NCBI GenBank assembly: GCA_964481485.1
Contig: CAYZVM010000015.1
Coordinates: 1 to 46,466, forward strand
Length of the DNA: 46,466 nt
Origin: M3007 sp964481485
Lineage (GTDB): Bacteria > Bacteroidota > Bacteroidia > Chitinophagales > Saprospiraceae
Reading direction: 5' to 3'
This document shows, piece after piece, positions 8,790 to 17,741 of the stretch. How positions within the stretch are numbered: the stretch's first letter is position 1; each line of letters begins with the position of its first letter. Position numbers and translations under genes: made by a program. Below the pieces are notes generated by a model. The model was not told the origin of the DNA. It did no database searches and saw only the letters and a program-made list of their open reading frames with translations.

Positions 8790-10415
8790 ATGAAAAAAAC
8801 GTGGTTACTCCTCCTCTTTTGCCCCCTCGCCGTATTTGCTCAGGTCAATTTTCAATCTTCCAATTTGCCCATCGTCATCATTAACACCAACAACGGCGAA
8901 CAAATACCCGACGAGCCAAAAATCACGGCGCAGATGAAAATCATTGACAACGGCCTCGGCCAAACCAACTATGTCAGTGGCGCGCCCAACGGCTACAACG
9001 GCTTCATCGGCATAGAGCGGCGCGGCAGCAGTTCGCAGGATCTGTCGGACAAAAAACCTTATGCCGTGGAAACCCGCGACGCCGACGGCGAAAACCTCAA
9101 TGTGCCGCTATTGGGAATGCCCCCGGAAAATGACTGGGTGTTCATGGCTCCTTTCAACGACAAAAGCCTCGTGCGCGACGCATTGACTTTTGAATTGGCC
9201 CGCCGCATCATGCCTTGGGCGCCGCGCACCCGTTTTGTAGAAGTCGTGCTCAACGGAAACTATCAGGGCATTTACCTCGTGGCAGAACAAATCAAACGCG
9301 ACAAAAACCGCGTGGACATCGCCACCCTCACCGCAACCGATATCGCCGGCGACGAACTCACCGGCGGCTACATCATCAAATTCGACAAATCCACCGGCAC
9401 CAACAACGATGGTTGGGTGTCTCCTTATCCGCCCCTGCCCGGCAGTTGGCAGGACACCTACTATCAATTTCACGAGCCAAAACCCGACGAAATTCAGCAG
9501 CCGCAACGGAAGTACATAGAGGATTGGACGACCCATTTTGAAAACGTGATGGCTGCCCCACAATACGCCGACACCACAGAAGGATATCCTAAATACATTG
9601 ACGTTCAATCGTTTGTTGATTTTGTCATCATCAACGAAATGACAAAAAACGTGGATGCCTACCGCCTCAGCACATTTCTCTACAAAGACAAAGACAGCAA
9701 AGACCCACGTATGCACGCCGGGCCGGTGTGGGACTTCAATATCGCTCTGGGCAATGCCGATTACTGCGGCGGCAACAGTTATCAAAATTGGGCGATGAAC
9801 TTCAACAACCTCTGCCCGCAAGATGGCTGGGTCATCCATTTTTGGTGGAATCGCCTGTGGAGCGACCCCGCATTCCGCCAGCGATTTTATAGCCGCTGGG
9901 TAGAGTTGCGCTCCGGGCTGTTCACCGATGATGCCGTGGTGGGTATTTTGGATTCTTTGGTCAGCGTGGTGCAGCAGGCGCAGGTGCGCAATTGGCAGCG
10001 TTGGCCGGTGCTGGACGAGTGGGTGTGGCCCAATGTTTTTTGCTGCGGCACCTATCCTCAGCACGTCCATTATTTGGAAAACTGGCTGCTCAACCGCATG
10101 GATTGGATAGATGGCGAAGTGGCGACACTCGATACGGGCGAGTACAAAAAAGACAGCTATTTCAAAACGGCGGTTTACCCCAATCCCTCCGATAACTTGC
10201 TCACCTTCAAATACTACGTCCACTATTCCGACCAAGTGAACATCCGTATTGCCGACGCGACGGGCAGGCTGATGGCAACTTTTTTCACACCTACCGCGGA
10301 TGTCAGCGGAGAAAATCGGTACACTTGGCAGCACAACCTCCCACAGGGCATCTATTTCTATACCGTGCTCGTGGATGGCAAAACAGAGTCGAACGGGAAA
10401 TTTGTGGTGAAGTGA
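8790..10415 (+). CDS. Secreted CotH-family protein with T9SS sorting domain
   Basis: A 541-residue exported protein related to spore-coat kinase CotH (PF08757), whose characterised members are atypical protein kinases; activity here is not shown. The ATG at 8790 gives an ideal signal peptide, MKKTWLLLLFCPLAVFAQ. The same frame opens 36 codons earlier, but that segment has no signal-like start. Family hallmarks are visible: an N-terminal IGIERRGSSSQ strand, FVEVVLNGNYQGIYLVAEQ (about residues 150-168), KRDKNRVDI, and the metal-binding-type WDFN in GPVWDFNIALGN (about 312-323). Several cysteines occur in the mature part. The last about 80 residues form a T9SS sorting domain with VYPNPS and a C-terminal VVK. 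Such proteins are common in Bacteroidota secretomes, often with calcium-binding or adhesion proteins. Confidence 0.88.
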   Translation: MKKTWLLLLFCPLAVFAQVNFQSSNLPIVIINTNNGEQIPDEPKITAQMKIIDNGLGQTNYVSGAPNGYNGFIGIERRGSSSQDLSDKKPYAVETRDADGENLNVPLLGMPPENDWVFMAPFNDKSLVRDALTFELARRIMPWAPRTRFVEVVLNGNYQGIYLVAEQIKRDKNRVDIATLTATDIAGDELTGGYIIKFDKSTGTNNDGWVSPYPPLPGSWQDTYYQFHEPKPDEIQQPQRKYIEDWTTHFENVMAAPQYADTTEGYPKYIDVQSFVDFVIINEMTKNVDAYRLSTFLYKDKDSKDPRMHAGPVWDFNIALGNADYCGGNSYQNWAMNFNNLCPQDGWVIHFWWNRLWSDPAFRQRFYSRWVELRSGLFTDDAVVGILDSLVSVVQQAQVRNWQRWPVLDEWVWPNVFCCGTYPQHVHYLENWLLNRMDWIDGEVATLDTGEYKKDSYFKTAVYPNPSDNLLTFKYYVHYSDQVNIRIADATGRLMATFFTPTADVSGENRYTWQHNLPQGIYFYTVLVDGKTESNGKFVVK

Positions 10416-10422
10416 GCGGAGG

Positions 10423-10533
10423 GTTTAGAGGGGTTGAGATAGTTTAGATGGTTTAGTAACTTTTAAGAGCCCTCACCATTCTAAACCATCTAAGCCATCT
10501 AAACCCTTCTAAACTATCTAAACCATTCTAACC
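10423..10533. repeat. Inverted array of GTTTAG/CTAAAC hexamers, copy A
   Basis: GTTTAG-type words begin at 10423, 10433 (GTTGAG), 10442 and 10451. The complementary CTAAAC-type words begin at 10481, 10490 (CTAAGC), 10499, 10509, 10518 and 10528 (CTAACC). Every step is 9 or 10 nt. The two halves can fold into one long imperfect hairpin between the convergent CotH and plug genes, starting 8 nt after one stop and ending 5 nt before the other. It may act as a terminator, but the periodicity suggests a repeat family (see copy B at 21323). Confidence 0.85.
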
Positions 10534-10537
10534 CATC

Positions 10538-11833
10538 TCACCGCCTATCCTGCGAATCAATCGTCACCGCCGACATGAGCCGTTCGTAGCGGTCGCCGAA
10601 TGACCTGAAATATACCAAAATGGTGTATTGATTGCTGGTTTCGTACCAATTGCCTTCCAGACCTTCCAAGTCTATTTTCCCGGTTTGCCGGTTCACCACA
10701 CGGTATTCGTAGTTGTAAAAACCCTGTTTCAATAACGGCGATTCGCAGTAATAAGCCTTCGCCTCCGTGCTGTGTTCCATCTTGAATTCCGGTTTCAATT
10801 GCCAGTCGGTCAGTTCTCCAAAAACGTACACGTCCTCGCCTTCCAAAGGCAGATTTTGGCTGATGGAAAACAACACCTTCGCGTAGTCGCACTGGAGGAG
10901 CGTTTGGTTAAAGTTCTGATTCTCAACAGAAAAACGCCCGTTCAAATCGCCGCGATAGCGCAGCGTGCTGCCTGCGCGGCTTTGGTCGGTGAGCAAGGTC
11001 ACTTCGTAAAAATCGACACCTTCTGAGATGTTTTTCACCCGGTCGCCCCGGAATTCAAAAGTGCGCATATCAAAATAGCGCCACTCCTTTCCGGCGGGAA
11101 AAACGATTTTGTCCTGATAGTCGAACACCAATTGGTCCACGCGGGTAAAATTGGACTGGAGCGGGCCAAGCGCAATATCCCAACGACCATTTTGCAGCAC
11201 ATAAGCCTTCACGTCGTTCTGCGGATTCGGGATGCGCGAGCCCCGGTGCACCACCGTAAAATCAATCTCATGGTGCGTATTCAGTTTGCTCACCGAAGCC
11301 GGACTCGCGAATTTGGCCTCCACCCGCCACACCGGCTCCACCACCATAAAACGGCGCACCAACACCAGCCGTCGGTCGTCGTCGTTGTCAAAAATCTTGA
11401 GCAGATAATTGCCCGAACGCGCCCAGCGCATATTCCGGTTGGGCAGCCCGAGCGCGTAGTGGGTGTATTGCAAAAGCGTGTTGAACGAACTTTCTATTTC
11501 CGTGATGCGGTCTTCTGTAAAACCGTCAATGTATTCATTGTCATTGAGTTCCGACGGTTGCCAGTCGCTGTTGCAATGGACGATGGTGTAAATGTAGTCC
11601 TTCAAATCCTCGCCCAAATAGTCGAACTCCAACACCAGCGCGTTGCTGCCAGCCTTCAGTTCCACAATCGGCAACGTCAGCGGCGCGCCTTTCAGATAGA
11701 GTTGCACCGTTTGGATATTGTCGTCCAAAATGCGGTTTTCGTTGCGCGGATTTTCATCCGTTTGTGAAAAAAGAAAAAATGGCAACGAGGTAAAAGCAAC
11801 AATGAAGCACGTCCGAAATGAAAAGCTGTCCAT
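10538..11833 (-). CDS. Type IX secretion system plug protein (DUF5103 family)
   Basis: A 431-residue protein of the DUF5103 family, members of which were identified as the Plug that closes the periplasmic side of the SprA translocon in Flavobacterium (family knowledge). From the ATG at 11833 the signal peptide is MDSFSFRTCFIVAFTSLPFFLFSQ; a TTG codon directly before the ATG is the only earlier in-frame start. The mature part holds the family-typical N-terminal segment (about 25-130) with NALVLEFDYLGEDLKDY, followed by a WQPSELNDNEYIDGF strand and beta-rich domains to the end (about 300-431, VYVFGELTDW, YNYEYRVV). SprA itself is not in the window. It is the last gene of a minus-strand run and ends 5 nt from the hexamer array. 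Confidence 0.85.
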   Translation of the reverse strand: MDSFSFRTCFIVAFTSLPFFLFSQTDENPRNENRILDDNIQTVQLYLKGAPLTLPIVELKAGSNALVLEFDYLGEDLKDYIYTIVHCNSDWQPSELNDNEYIDGFTEDRITEIESSFNTLLQYTHYALGLPNRNMRWARSGNYLLKIFDNDDDRRLVLVRRFMVVEPVWRVEAKFASPASVSKLNTHHEIDFTVVHRGSRIPNPQNDVKAYVLQNGRWDIALGPLQSNFTRVDQLVFDYQDKIVFPAGKEWRYFDMRTFEFRGDRVKNISEGVDFYEVTLLTDQSRAGSTLRYRGDLNGRFSVENQNFNQTLLQCDYAKVLFSISQNLPLEGEDVYVFGELTDWQLKPEFKMEHSTEAKAYYCESPLLKQGFYNYEYRVVNRQTGKIDLEGLEGNWYETSNQYTILVYFRSFGDRYERLMSAVTIDSQDRR

Positions 11834-11946
11834 CAAAAAATAGATTTTAAAACGTTGGTACGGAAAAACACCGCCAAGTTACCGGGTTTTAGGGCTGTGT
11901 TTTTTCCAAAAAACGAGATTTTGACAAGAAATTCCACACCAAAAGG

Positions 11947-14208
11947 TCAGTTGCCCCCCATCACCACTTCTCCGTTCTCACAGCCCAACACCACCGTGGC
12001 TGGCTCTTTTGGCAATGCAAAAGTCACCGCGCGGCCATTCCGCAAAGTCAGCGTTTGAGTGCCGCCACTTTTGAAATGCGCCGTCAAAAAACCACCGCCC
12101 GCATAAACGACGGCTTTTTCATTGGAATAAAAATGAACGCCAGCCTGCTCGAAAATAAACCGCAGCAAACGAGCATCCGTGAGCGGAACGGCGGAAAACC
12201 ACGCCGTGTGCCCCGGCATCTTTTTCGCAGCAAATGCGGGCAACCCCGAATGTGCGAACAGCCCAAAAACCTCCGCCCCCGCATCTTCAACAGCAAAAAG
12301 CGGCTCGGCCTCACCCCACAATTTTTCCGAAATACCGCCCCCAACCACCTCATTCACATCAACAACGACCGAGCCGGGGGCTGTTGTTTTCTTCAGCGCG
12401 ATGCCCGTAATTTCGGAAGAAAAACGCACATCGAGCGTATTTCCATCGCTGAACCCCGGCGCATAAAGCCAAACAAGATGCCGCCCATCCCGGGCGATTT
12501 TTTCGCGGATGATTTTTTTGTCCCGCACATCAAGCAAAAAAGTATTGGCAAAAACGACGCATTTGTATGGCGAAAAATCCACGCGTTCAAGGTCGTCGAG
12601 ATGCACGAGGTCGAACACCGCGCCCGTGTAGTAGGCGGCAAGACTCATATAATCAATGAGTTGCAACGAAACAGAATCAGGGGCGGCAACAAGGCTTTTG
12701 GTGTGGCAGTTCACCTCGGTGTCATAAACGAACAGCACATCGGCTTCGCTTTTATAGGGTTCGTGGAGCGTTTTGTCTGCCAACGCCTTGAAGTCGCGGA
12801 TGGCGCGGTGGTATTCCGGGTGGTCCCAATATCCCTGATTGCCCCATTGCGGCGAGCGTTCGGCCTGTGCGTTCAAGTCCATGCCCGCCACGCCAAAATC
12901 GTAGAGCCACAGCCCCGCGCCTTTCGCGTGCGAGAACATCAGGTTGCGGCGGAGTTGCGCTACATTCTCGCGGATGGCAGCCGCGTAATTTTCCCGATTG
13001 TCCTTGATGCCTTCGATAAAGGCAAACGTGCGGCGCGGCTGCTGGTCCATTTCGTCGAGCCAAAGTTTGCCGTGCAGCCGCACCGAGAGCAGAAGACTGC
13101 GCGAGCGATACGGTTCGCCGGGTTTTTCCGCCTCCGGCAAATAAGCCTGCGGCCCGGCGAGGTAGTCAACGTGGGGAGATTCGAGCACTTTTTGCAACGC
13201 CAAATGCCCCCCGGCGGCTTGGCGCCCGAAACAGGAAAAAAAGTAGCCGTAAAACGTCCCCGTGATGATGGGGCGCGGCCAATTTTCTTTCACCGTTTTG
13301 CAAAAAAACACGATGTCGTCGGCCACTAATTCGTGTTGGCATTGGTAGTAATCAATCACCTTTTGCTCGTGGCGCGGGTCGCGGAAATTGCCGCCAGACA
13401 ATTTTCCCCGCTCGCGGATGCCCGGCACCGTGGCGTTTTCAAAAGTCGCCGATGGAGTGTTCCAGTTTTTTTGCAAAATTTCAACGTCCGCGTATTTCGC
13501 CCGCAGCCAGTCCTGAAAATGCCTTGCCATCGGTTCGCTCAAGTCGGCCTCCCAATTCAAAAAGCCCCATTGATGCCATTCACCATAAACCCCGCAGGCG
13601 ACTTGTATGCCCGCAACTGATTGGCCTTCCGGCGTTTGTGAAAATGCTCGACAAAAACGGGCGAGTTGCTCACCAATTTCTAAACGCCATTTTGCGGAAG
13701 CCAAACTCGTGCGCAGCGGGTTGCGCGGGTCGGCTTCTACCAACCGCGAAAATCCGTCGGCGATATCGGGCGAATAGCCCGCGCTGTCGTACCGGACGAT
13801 TTCTTCGGGATGCCGCGCCGTCCACCAGCGCGGGGCGTTCACATGAAAACGGAAAAAAACCGAGGCCTCCGGGCAAACGGCCTTGATGCCGTTCACCTGC
13901 CGTTGGGCATAGTCGAGGCGCAGCGAGCCATCCTCCATCCAGAGTTGTTCCAGAAAAATATCTACTTGAAAAAGACGGATACCGTCGGCACAAAAACGCT
14001 CCACATTGTGCTGCGGCACCTCCTCCCAACTGCGTCGTCCGCCCGGCACATCGGTCAAAGCATAAAAAATGGGAGAAACGGGTTGCTCGTTAATAAAAAT
14101 GGTCGGACGACCCTGATAATTAGCGACTTTAGCGTGGGCGCCGGGCGCGGTTTGGGCGTGGGCGAAAAGACCAAAGAAGAGCGAAAGGAAAAGTAGCGGG
14201 CAGCGCAT
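11947..14208 (-). CDS. Putative secreted GH42-like glycoside hydrolase
   Basis: A 753-residue exported protein. From the ATG at 14208 the signal peptide is MRCPLLFLSLFFGLFAHAQ; the frame extends 24 codons further but without a better start. The N-terminal about 400 residues resemble the TIM barrel of GH42 beta-galactosidases, with RFHVNAPRWW, ACGVYGEWHQWGFLNWE (candidate acid/base Glu in GEW) and LQKNWNTPSATF. A candidate nucleophile lies in KLWLDEMDQQ. The middle (about 520-660) fits the Rossmann-like trimerisation/glutamine-amidotransferase fold found in GH42 (VLFVYDTEVN, LIDYMSLAAYYTGA, VDFSPYKCVVFAN). A small beta domain ends the protein. No T9SS sorting domain is seen, so it may stay in the periplasm. 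Substrate is unknown and the family call is tentative. Confidence 0.65.
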   Translation of the reverse strand: MRCPLLFLSLFFGLFAHAQTAPGAHAKVANYQGRPTIFINEQPVSPIFYALTDVPGGRRSWEEVPQHNVERFCADGIRLFQVDIFLEQLWMEDGSLRLDYAQRQVNGIKAVCPEASVFFRFHVNAPRWWTARHPEEIVRYDSAGYSPDIADGFSRLVEADPRNPLRTSLASAKWRLEIGEQLARFCRAFSQTPEGQSVAGIQVACGVYGEWHQWGFLNWEADLSEPMARHFQDWLRAKYADVEILQKNWNTPSATFENATVPGIRERGKLSGGNFRDPRHEQKVIDYYQCQHELVADDIVFFCKTVKENWPRPIITGTFYGYFFSCFGRQAAGGHLALQKVLESPHVDYLAGPQAYLPEAEKPGEPYRSRSLLLSVRLHGKLWLDEMDQQPRRTFAFIEGIKDNRENYAAAIRENVAQLRRNLMFSHAKGAGLWLYDFGVAGMDLNAQAERSPQWGNQGYWDHPEYHRAIRDFKALADKTLHEPYKSEADVLFVYDTEVNCHTKSLVAAPDSVSLQLIDYMSLAAYYTGAVFDLVHLDDLERVDFSPYKCVVFANTFLLDVRDKKIIREKIARDGRHLVWLYAPGFSDGNTLDVRFSSEITGIALKKTTAPGSVVVDVNEVVGGGISEKLWGEAEPLFAVEDAGAEVFGLFAHSGLPAFAAKKMPGHTAWFSAVPLTDARLLRFIFEQAGVHFYSNEKAVVYAGGGFLTAHFKSGGTQTLTLRNGRAVTFALPKEPATVVLGCENGEVVMGGN

Positions 14209-14272
14209 GGGCAAAATTTTGCCAAAAATAACTGTTGCGCCTAAAACTCCGAGTAGCGTCAAGTTCAGAAAA

Positions 14273-14755
14273 CTAACCACCGTCGTCCTTTTTCCCCTTT
14301 TTCTCTATCGCCAGGCCAACTGCCCGGATACCCGGCAACGCGTCGCGTCGTGTGAATTGTTCCAATGTGATGATGTACTCGCCGGGGCGGTTGAAATAGG
14401 CTCTGTCTTGAAGCAGGATATGCACCCGGCACACACCGCCGGAACATTCACCGTTGGATTCGCCCTGCAAGTTGAACAGGTCGAACGAACGGGCCATGCT
14501 CAGCCTTTTGCCGTCTGGGAAACGGGTGTAGAGTTTCAGGTAAATATTCTGGTTGGGGAATGTGTCGGCGTGCTCGAAGTCAACGAACAGGTTGTACAGC
14601 GCGGAGGTGTCCGTCACGGTGAATTTGAAATCCACCGTGTCGCGGTACATCCATACCCCGCCGGGGATTTCTTTTTTTTCTTCAAAAAGAAAATTTTGCT
14701 CGCAGGAAACGATGCCTAAAGCAATGAAAATCAGAAAGATAAAACGGAATGGCAT
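14273..14755 (-). CDS. gldH: Gliding motility lipoprotein GldH
   Basis: A 160-residue lipoprotein matching GldH, which in Flavobacterium is needed for gliding and normal T9SS function (established for the family). From the ATG at 14755 the signal peptide is MPFRFIFLIFIALGIVSC with Cys18 as lipidation site. An in-frame GTG at 14782 would add nine residues (KKSVIKVV) and overlap the methyltransferase gene; it cannot be excluded. Conserved family features are GGVWMYRDTVDFKFTVTD (about 32-50), NLFVDFEHAD, NQNIYLKLYT, FPDGKR and YIITLEQFTR near the C-terminus. The ATG lies 7 nt after the methyltransferase stop, so the two are probably cotranscribed, and with the PorE-like gene upstream they form a compact T9SS/gliding cluster. 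Confidence 0.9.
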   Translation of the reverse strand: MPFRFIFLIFIALGIVSCEQNFLFEEKKEIPGGVWMYRDTVDFKFTVTDTSALYNLFVDFEHADTFPNQNIYLKLYTRFPDGKRLSMARSFDLFNLQGESNGECSGGVCRVHILLQDRAYFNRPGEYIITLEQFTRRDALPGIRAVGLAIEKKGKKDDGG

Positions 14756-14762
14756 AACGACC

Positions 14763-15410
14763 TTAATGACGCTTTTTTTCACATGAAATCACAATCGCCG
14801 GAGGGATATTCAGCGCTACCACATCCACGTCCACATTCCCAAAAATCCGGCGATAAAAACTGATGAGCAGCGGCGAATAATGAAACTGGATGAACCGCCC
14901 GCCCGCCCGGAGCCAATGGCGGCATTTGGTGGTGATGCTTTCGGCCAGCGATTCCGGCAACATCACGAACGGGATGCCCGAGACGAAATAATCCACCGAT
15001 TCGATGCCCATTTCTTTGAAATAACGCCCCATGTTTTCCGCCGAATCGTGGATGACGACAAGGCGCGGGTCATCAAACGTGGCGCGGATTTTTTCTACAA
15101 AAGCATCATTTATTTCAAAAATAACGAGCCGCGCGCCGGGTTTTAATCGGTTGAGAATGAAGCGAGTAATCACGCCGTCGCCAGGGCCGAGTTCCACCAC
15201 TACACTGGCGTGGGTCGGGTCAATTTTGGAGGCAATCGTCCGGCAAAGAAAACGCGAACTCGGTGCCACGCTGCCCGTCGCTCGCAGATTGCGGATGCTT
15301 TCCCGAAGGAAGTCAAGGCGTTGATTGAAAGGTGTGTTGCCCAAAATCGTTGTTGGTTGCCCCGATATTCCGAGACCTTTTTTTCGTGCCACACTACTTT
15401 TGTGTACCAC
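14763..15410 (-). CDS. Class I SAM-dependent methyltransferase, PmtA/rRNA-dimethylase-like
   Basis: A 215-residue methyltransferase. The SAM-binding motif I is VVVELGPGDG (about residues 71-80), followed by the acidic loop of motif II in LVIFEINDAF and a motif IV-like VDYFVSGIPFVMLP. The pattern FLRESIRNLRATGSVAPSS just before motif I is typical of phospholipid N-methyltransferases related to PmtA and of KsgA-type dimethylases. The start is uncertain: no ATG precedes motif I in this frame. GTG at 15410 is taken as the start, with a TTG about 22 codons later as an alternative. It begins 12 nt after the PorE-like stop and runs into gldH, so the three form an operon. A role in envelope lipid modification fits the context but is inference. 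Confidence 0.8.
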   Translation of the reverse strand: MVHKSSVARKKGLGISGQPTTILGNTPFNQRLDFLRESIRNLRATGSVAPSSRFLCRTIASKIDPTHASVVVELGPGDGVITRFILNRLKPGARLVIFEINDAFVEKIRATFDDPRLVVIHDSAENMGRYFKEMGIESVDYFVSGIPFVMLPESLAESITTKCRHWLRAGGRFIQFHYSPLLISFYRRIFGNVDVDVVALNIPPAIVISCEKKRH

Positions 15411-15422
15411 GTTTGTTGCTGT

Positions 15423-17555
15423 TTATCCCCTAATATAGGAGGCAAGGTCGGGATACTTTTTCAACAGCCCTACTGCTTCGGCCTTTGAAATACGGATTCC
15501 CTCGACGTAGGCCGCCACTGCCGCGCCTTCAAATCCTTGATTTTGAAGCTCTTTTTTCAACTGAACGGCCTTGTCGTGCTGCCGGAACAAACCCGCCGTA
15601 TAGCGGTACGAGCCTGTGCCAGGTTGGCTTTCAATCAAAATATCGCTGAACATAGCCAGGGCGTCGGTGGTCAGAATCTGGCGCGTGGTCGCCACCTCTA
15701 CCCGAAAACTCACCCCAGCGGTATTTTCATCAAAATATTTTGCGCCCGGGGCTGCCATCAATTCGGATACTTCGGGACGCAGCACTTCTACCGGGAGTTT
15801 ATCGCCGAGGGTAGCGAAGGAAATTTCGATACGGCGGTTTACCTGCGCGGCGGCTGGATTGGGCGTAGCATCAATAATCGTGCGGACGAGGGGATAGTTG
15901 GGGCCACAACTCCGCAACAACACCCGGCTATCAGGTATGCCGCGCTCGGTCAGCACTTTCCCTACCATCTCGGCGCGTTTGATGCCATAATAAAGGTCAA
16001 ATTTGGCCGGGCCAGTTTCGTCTGTGTGAACGGTGACAAGCACCGTTGCTTGTGGGTAATTGCGAGCCAGCGCCGCTGCATCTTCCACGATTTTCATGTT
16101 TTCGGGCGAGAGCACATCTTTGTCCGAATTGTAAAAAAAGGCAGGAATCACCGCCTGTTTGTTTTCCAAATCGGCCTTTTTGCTGTCTGCTGCCATTTTC
16201 ATCACATCCGTAAAAAGAGGAGGCTGGCTCGTGCGGCTCTGCTCCGTTTGTGCATCTTTGAAATACGCAACATAGATATCGCGCTCGCCATAACTGTCCA
16301 GACGGTCGGACGAAAAGAAGGCGGAACGACCATCGGCGGCAAGGCTGAAAAAAGCATCGTCACCGGGCGAATTGAGCGGCAGCCCCATATTCTCGGGAGC
16401 CAGCCAATCCTGTTTTTCGTCGTCAAAAACGGCTTTGTAAACATCCAGTCCGCCCATGCTTTCGGTGCGGTTGCTACTGAAATATAGGGTGCGGCCATCG
16501 CGGGCGAGGAATGGCGTGGTTTCGTCATACGGCGAATTGACGACAGAGCCAAGATTTTGCGGAAGCCGCCAAAAACCACCGGAATAGGTCGCGATATACA
16601 AGTCCAATCCGCCCTGCCCGCCCGACTGGCGGCTGGCAAAAATAAGCGTGGTATCGTTAACGAAAAATGGGTGGCAGTCGCCGTTTTCGGGTTTCATCGG
16701 GCCTGCGAACATAGGTGGCACTACCGCGTATTCGTCCTTTAGGCCAGCCGTGTCAGCAAAAATATCGCCACTATAAGGCGTGAACCCACGAAAAAAGTAC
16801 AACACCTGCCCTTTGCTCCCAAAACTCAATGCAATCTCGTGGCGGGGCGTATTGAGCAGGCTGCCGAGCGGGTCGGCGTAGTCCCAACCGCTGGTAGATT
16901 GGTTTGTGAAAAACATATCGCTGCACCATTGCCCGACGATGGAATCTTCCAGCCCGGCATCGTTGCGGCGGCCTCCAGTGGAACCTTCGCGGGCGGCGGA
17001 AAAATAGAGCCTGTTGGTAAAATTGGGCGACAAAAGCGGGGCGAATTCGTCGCCCGGCGTGTTCACGCGGTCGCCGAGATTTTCCACCAACGCCACATTT
17101 TCATTGGGCAGAATGGCCATGCCGCTCACACAGCGGCGGATATTGTCAGCTGTGCCAGCCCGCAATGGGTGTTTGTCGCTGGCCACGCGCAGAAAGGATT
17201 TGTACGCCGGGATTGCCTTTTCAAATTCTTGCTGCCCATGCAACGTGCGGGCGAGGAAGAGGAACAGGTCGGCGTCGCGGCTGTTGGGGTTTTGTTTTGC
17301 GACGTATTCGAGGAATTGCCGCGCTTTGTCGGCCTGGTGTAGTTTGTAGTGCGCGATGCCAAGTTTGGTGAGCACACCGGGGTCGCCGGGTTTTTCCTGC
17401 TGGTATTGACTGAGCAGGGTGAGCGCATCGGCCCAGCGTCCGTTGGCGAATTGCTTCTCGCCGTTTTTTTTCAAATCGGCGACTTTTTGCGCAAAAAGCA
17501 CGGGGGCGGCAAAGACGAAAACGAGAAAAAAGAAAACGGTGCGGAACCGGGTCAT
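15423..17555 (-). CDS. PorE-like protein: TPR, PD40 beta-propeller, OmpA and SPOR-like domains
   Basis: A 710-residue periplasmic or outer-membrane-associated protein. From the ATG at 17555 the signal peptide ends APVLFAQ (about 23). TPR-like helices follow (about 25-150), then repeated PD40/WD40-like blades (about 160-470; motifs LYFSSNRTESMGGLDVYKA, AFFSSDRLDSYGERDIYVA). An OmpA-like peptidoglycan-binding segment covers about 480-600 (YGIKRAEMVGKVLTERGI, NRRIEI). The last about 90 residues resemble a SPOR domain (YTAGLFRQHDKAVQLKKEL, then GAAVAAYVEGIRI). The TPR-propeller-OmpA order matches T9SS PorE, which anchors the machine to peptidoglycan. The extra SPOR-like tail may be a Bacteroidota variant. 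It starts the minus-strand cluster with the methyltransferase and gldH. Confidence 0.8.
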   Translation of the reverse strand: MTRFRTVFFFLVFVFAAPVLFAQKVADLKKNGEKQFANGRWADALTLLSQYQQEKPGDPGVLTKLGIAHYKLHQADKARQFLEYVAKQNPNSRDADLFLFLARTLHGQQEFEKAIPAYKSFLRVASDKHPLRAGTADNIRRCVSGMAILPNENVALVENLGDRVNTPGDEFAPLLSPNFTNRLYFSAAREGSTGGRRNDAGLEDSIVGQWCSDMFFTNQSTSGWDYADPLGSLLNTPRHEIALSFGSKGQVLYFFRGFTPYSGDIFADTAGLKDEYAVVPPMFAGPMKPENGDCHPFFVNDTTLIFASRQSGGQGGLDLYIATYSGGFWRLPQNLGSVVNSPYDETTPFLARDGRTLYFSSNRTESMGGLDVYKAVFDDEKQDWLAPENMGLPLNSPGDDAFFSLAADGRSAFFSSDRLDSYGERDIYVAYFKDAQTEQSRTSQPPLFTDVMKMAADSKKADLENKQAVIPAFFYNSDKDVLSPENMKIVEDAAALARNYPQATVLVTVHTDETGPAKFDLYYGIKRAEMVGKVLTERGIPDSRVLLRSCGPNYPLVRTIIDATPNPAAAQVNRRIEISFATLGDKLPVEVLRPEVSELMAAPGAKYFDENTAGVSFRVEVATTRQILTTDALAMFSDILIESQPGTGSYRYTAGLFRQHDKAVQLKKELQNQGFEGAAVAAYVEGIRISKAEAVGLLKKYPDLASYIRG

Positions 17556-17568
17556 GCTTTTTTTGAGG

Positions 17569-17576
17569 CAAAAGTA
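17569..17576 (-). promoter_or_regulatory. Candidate -7 box of the PorE-like gene
   Basis: The minus strand reads TACTTTTG, a full TAnnTTTG match, with its transcription start expected about 8-10 nt before the ATG at 17555, giving a very short leader. No clear -33 element is visible. Confidence 0.45.
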
Positions 17577-17670
17577 GGAGTTTTGGGGGAAAGAGAGGAC
17601 TGGCAGAGACTTGTGGCGCTGAGGCTTAGGGGATTGCTGTTGTCAGCGGGTCGCCAAAAGCAAAAATGTA

Positions 17671-17707
17671 AAAAAACGGGGATAGCATCATAGCCAACCC
17701 CGTTTTT
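17671..17707 (-). terminator. Terminator after the ThuA-like cargo gene
   Basis: AAAAACGGGG (17672-17681) pairs with CCCCGTTTTT (17698-17707). On the minus strand the stem is followed by a T run, so it fits termination of the 17742-18965 gene; the T-rich right side allows plus-strand function too. Confidence 0.75.
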
Positions 17708-17741
17708 CATATCACTTTGAGTGAAAGGCAAGAACCTACAA

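Noticed and set aside
9108..10334. A 408-codon minus-strand frame over the CotH gene
   Set aside because: Antisense to the CotH-family frame; the plus strand has signal peptide, domain motifs and a sorting domain.
12055..13329. A 424-codon plus-strand frame over the GH42-like gene
   Set aside because: Antisense shadow; it contains no conserved motif and lies wholly within the hydrolase frame.
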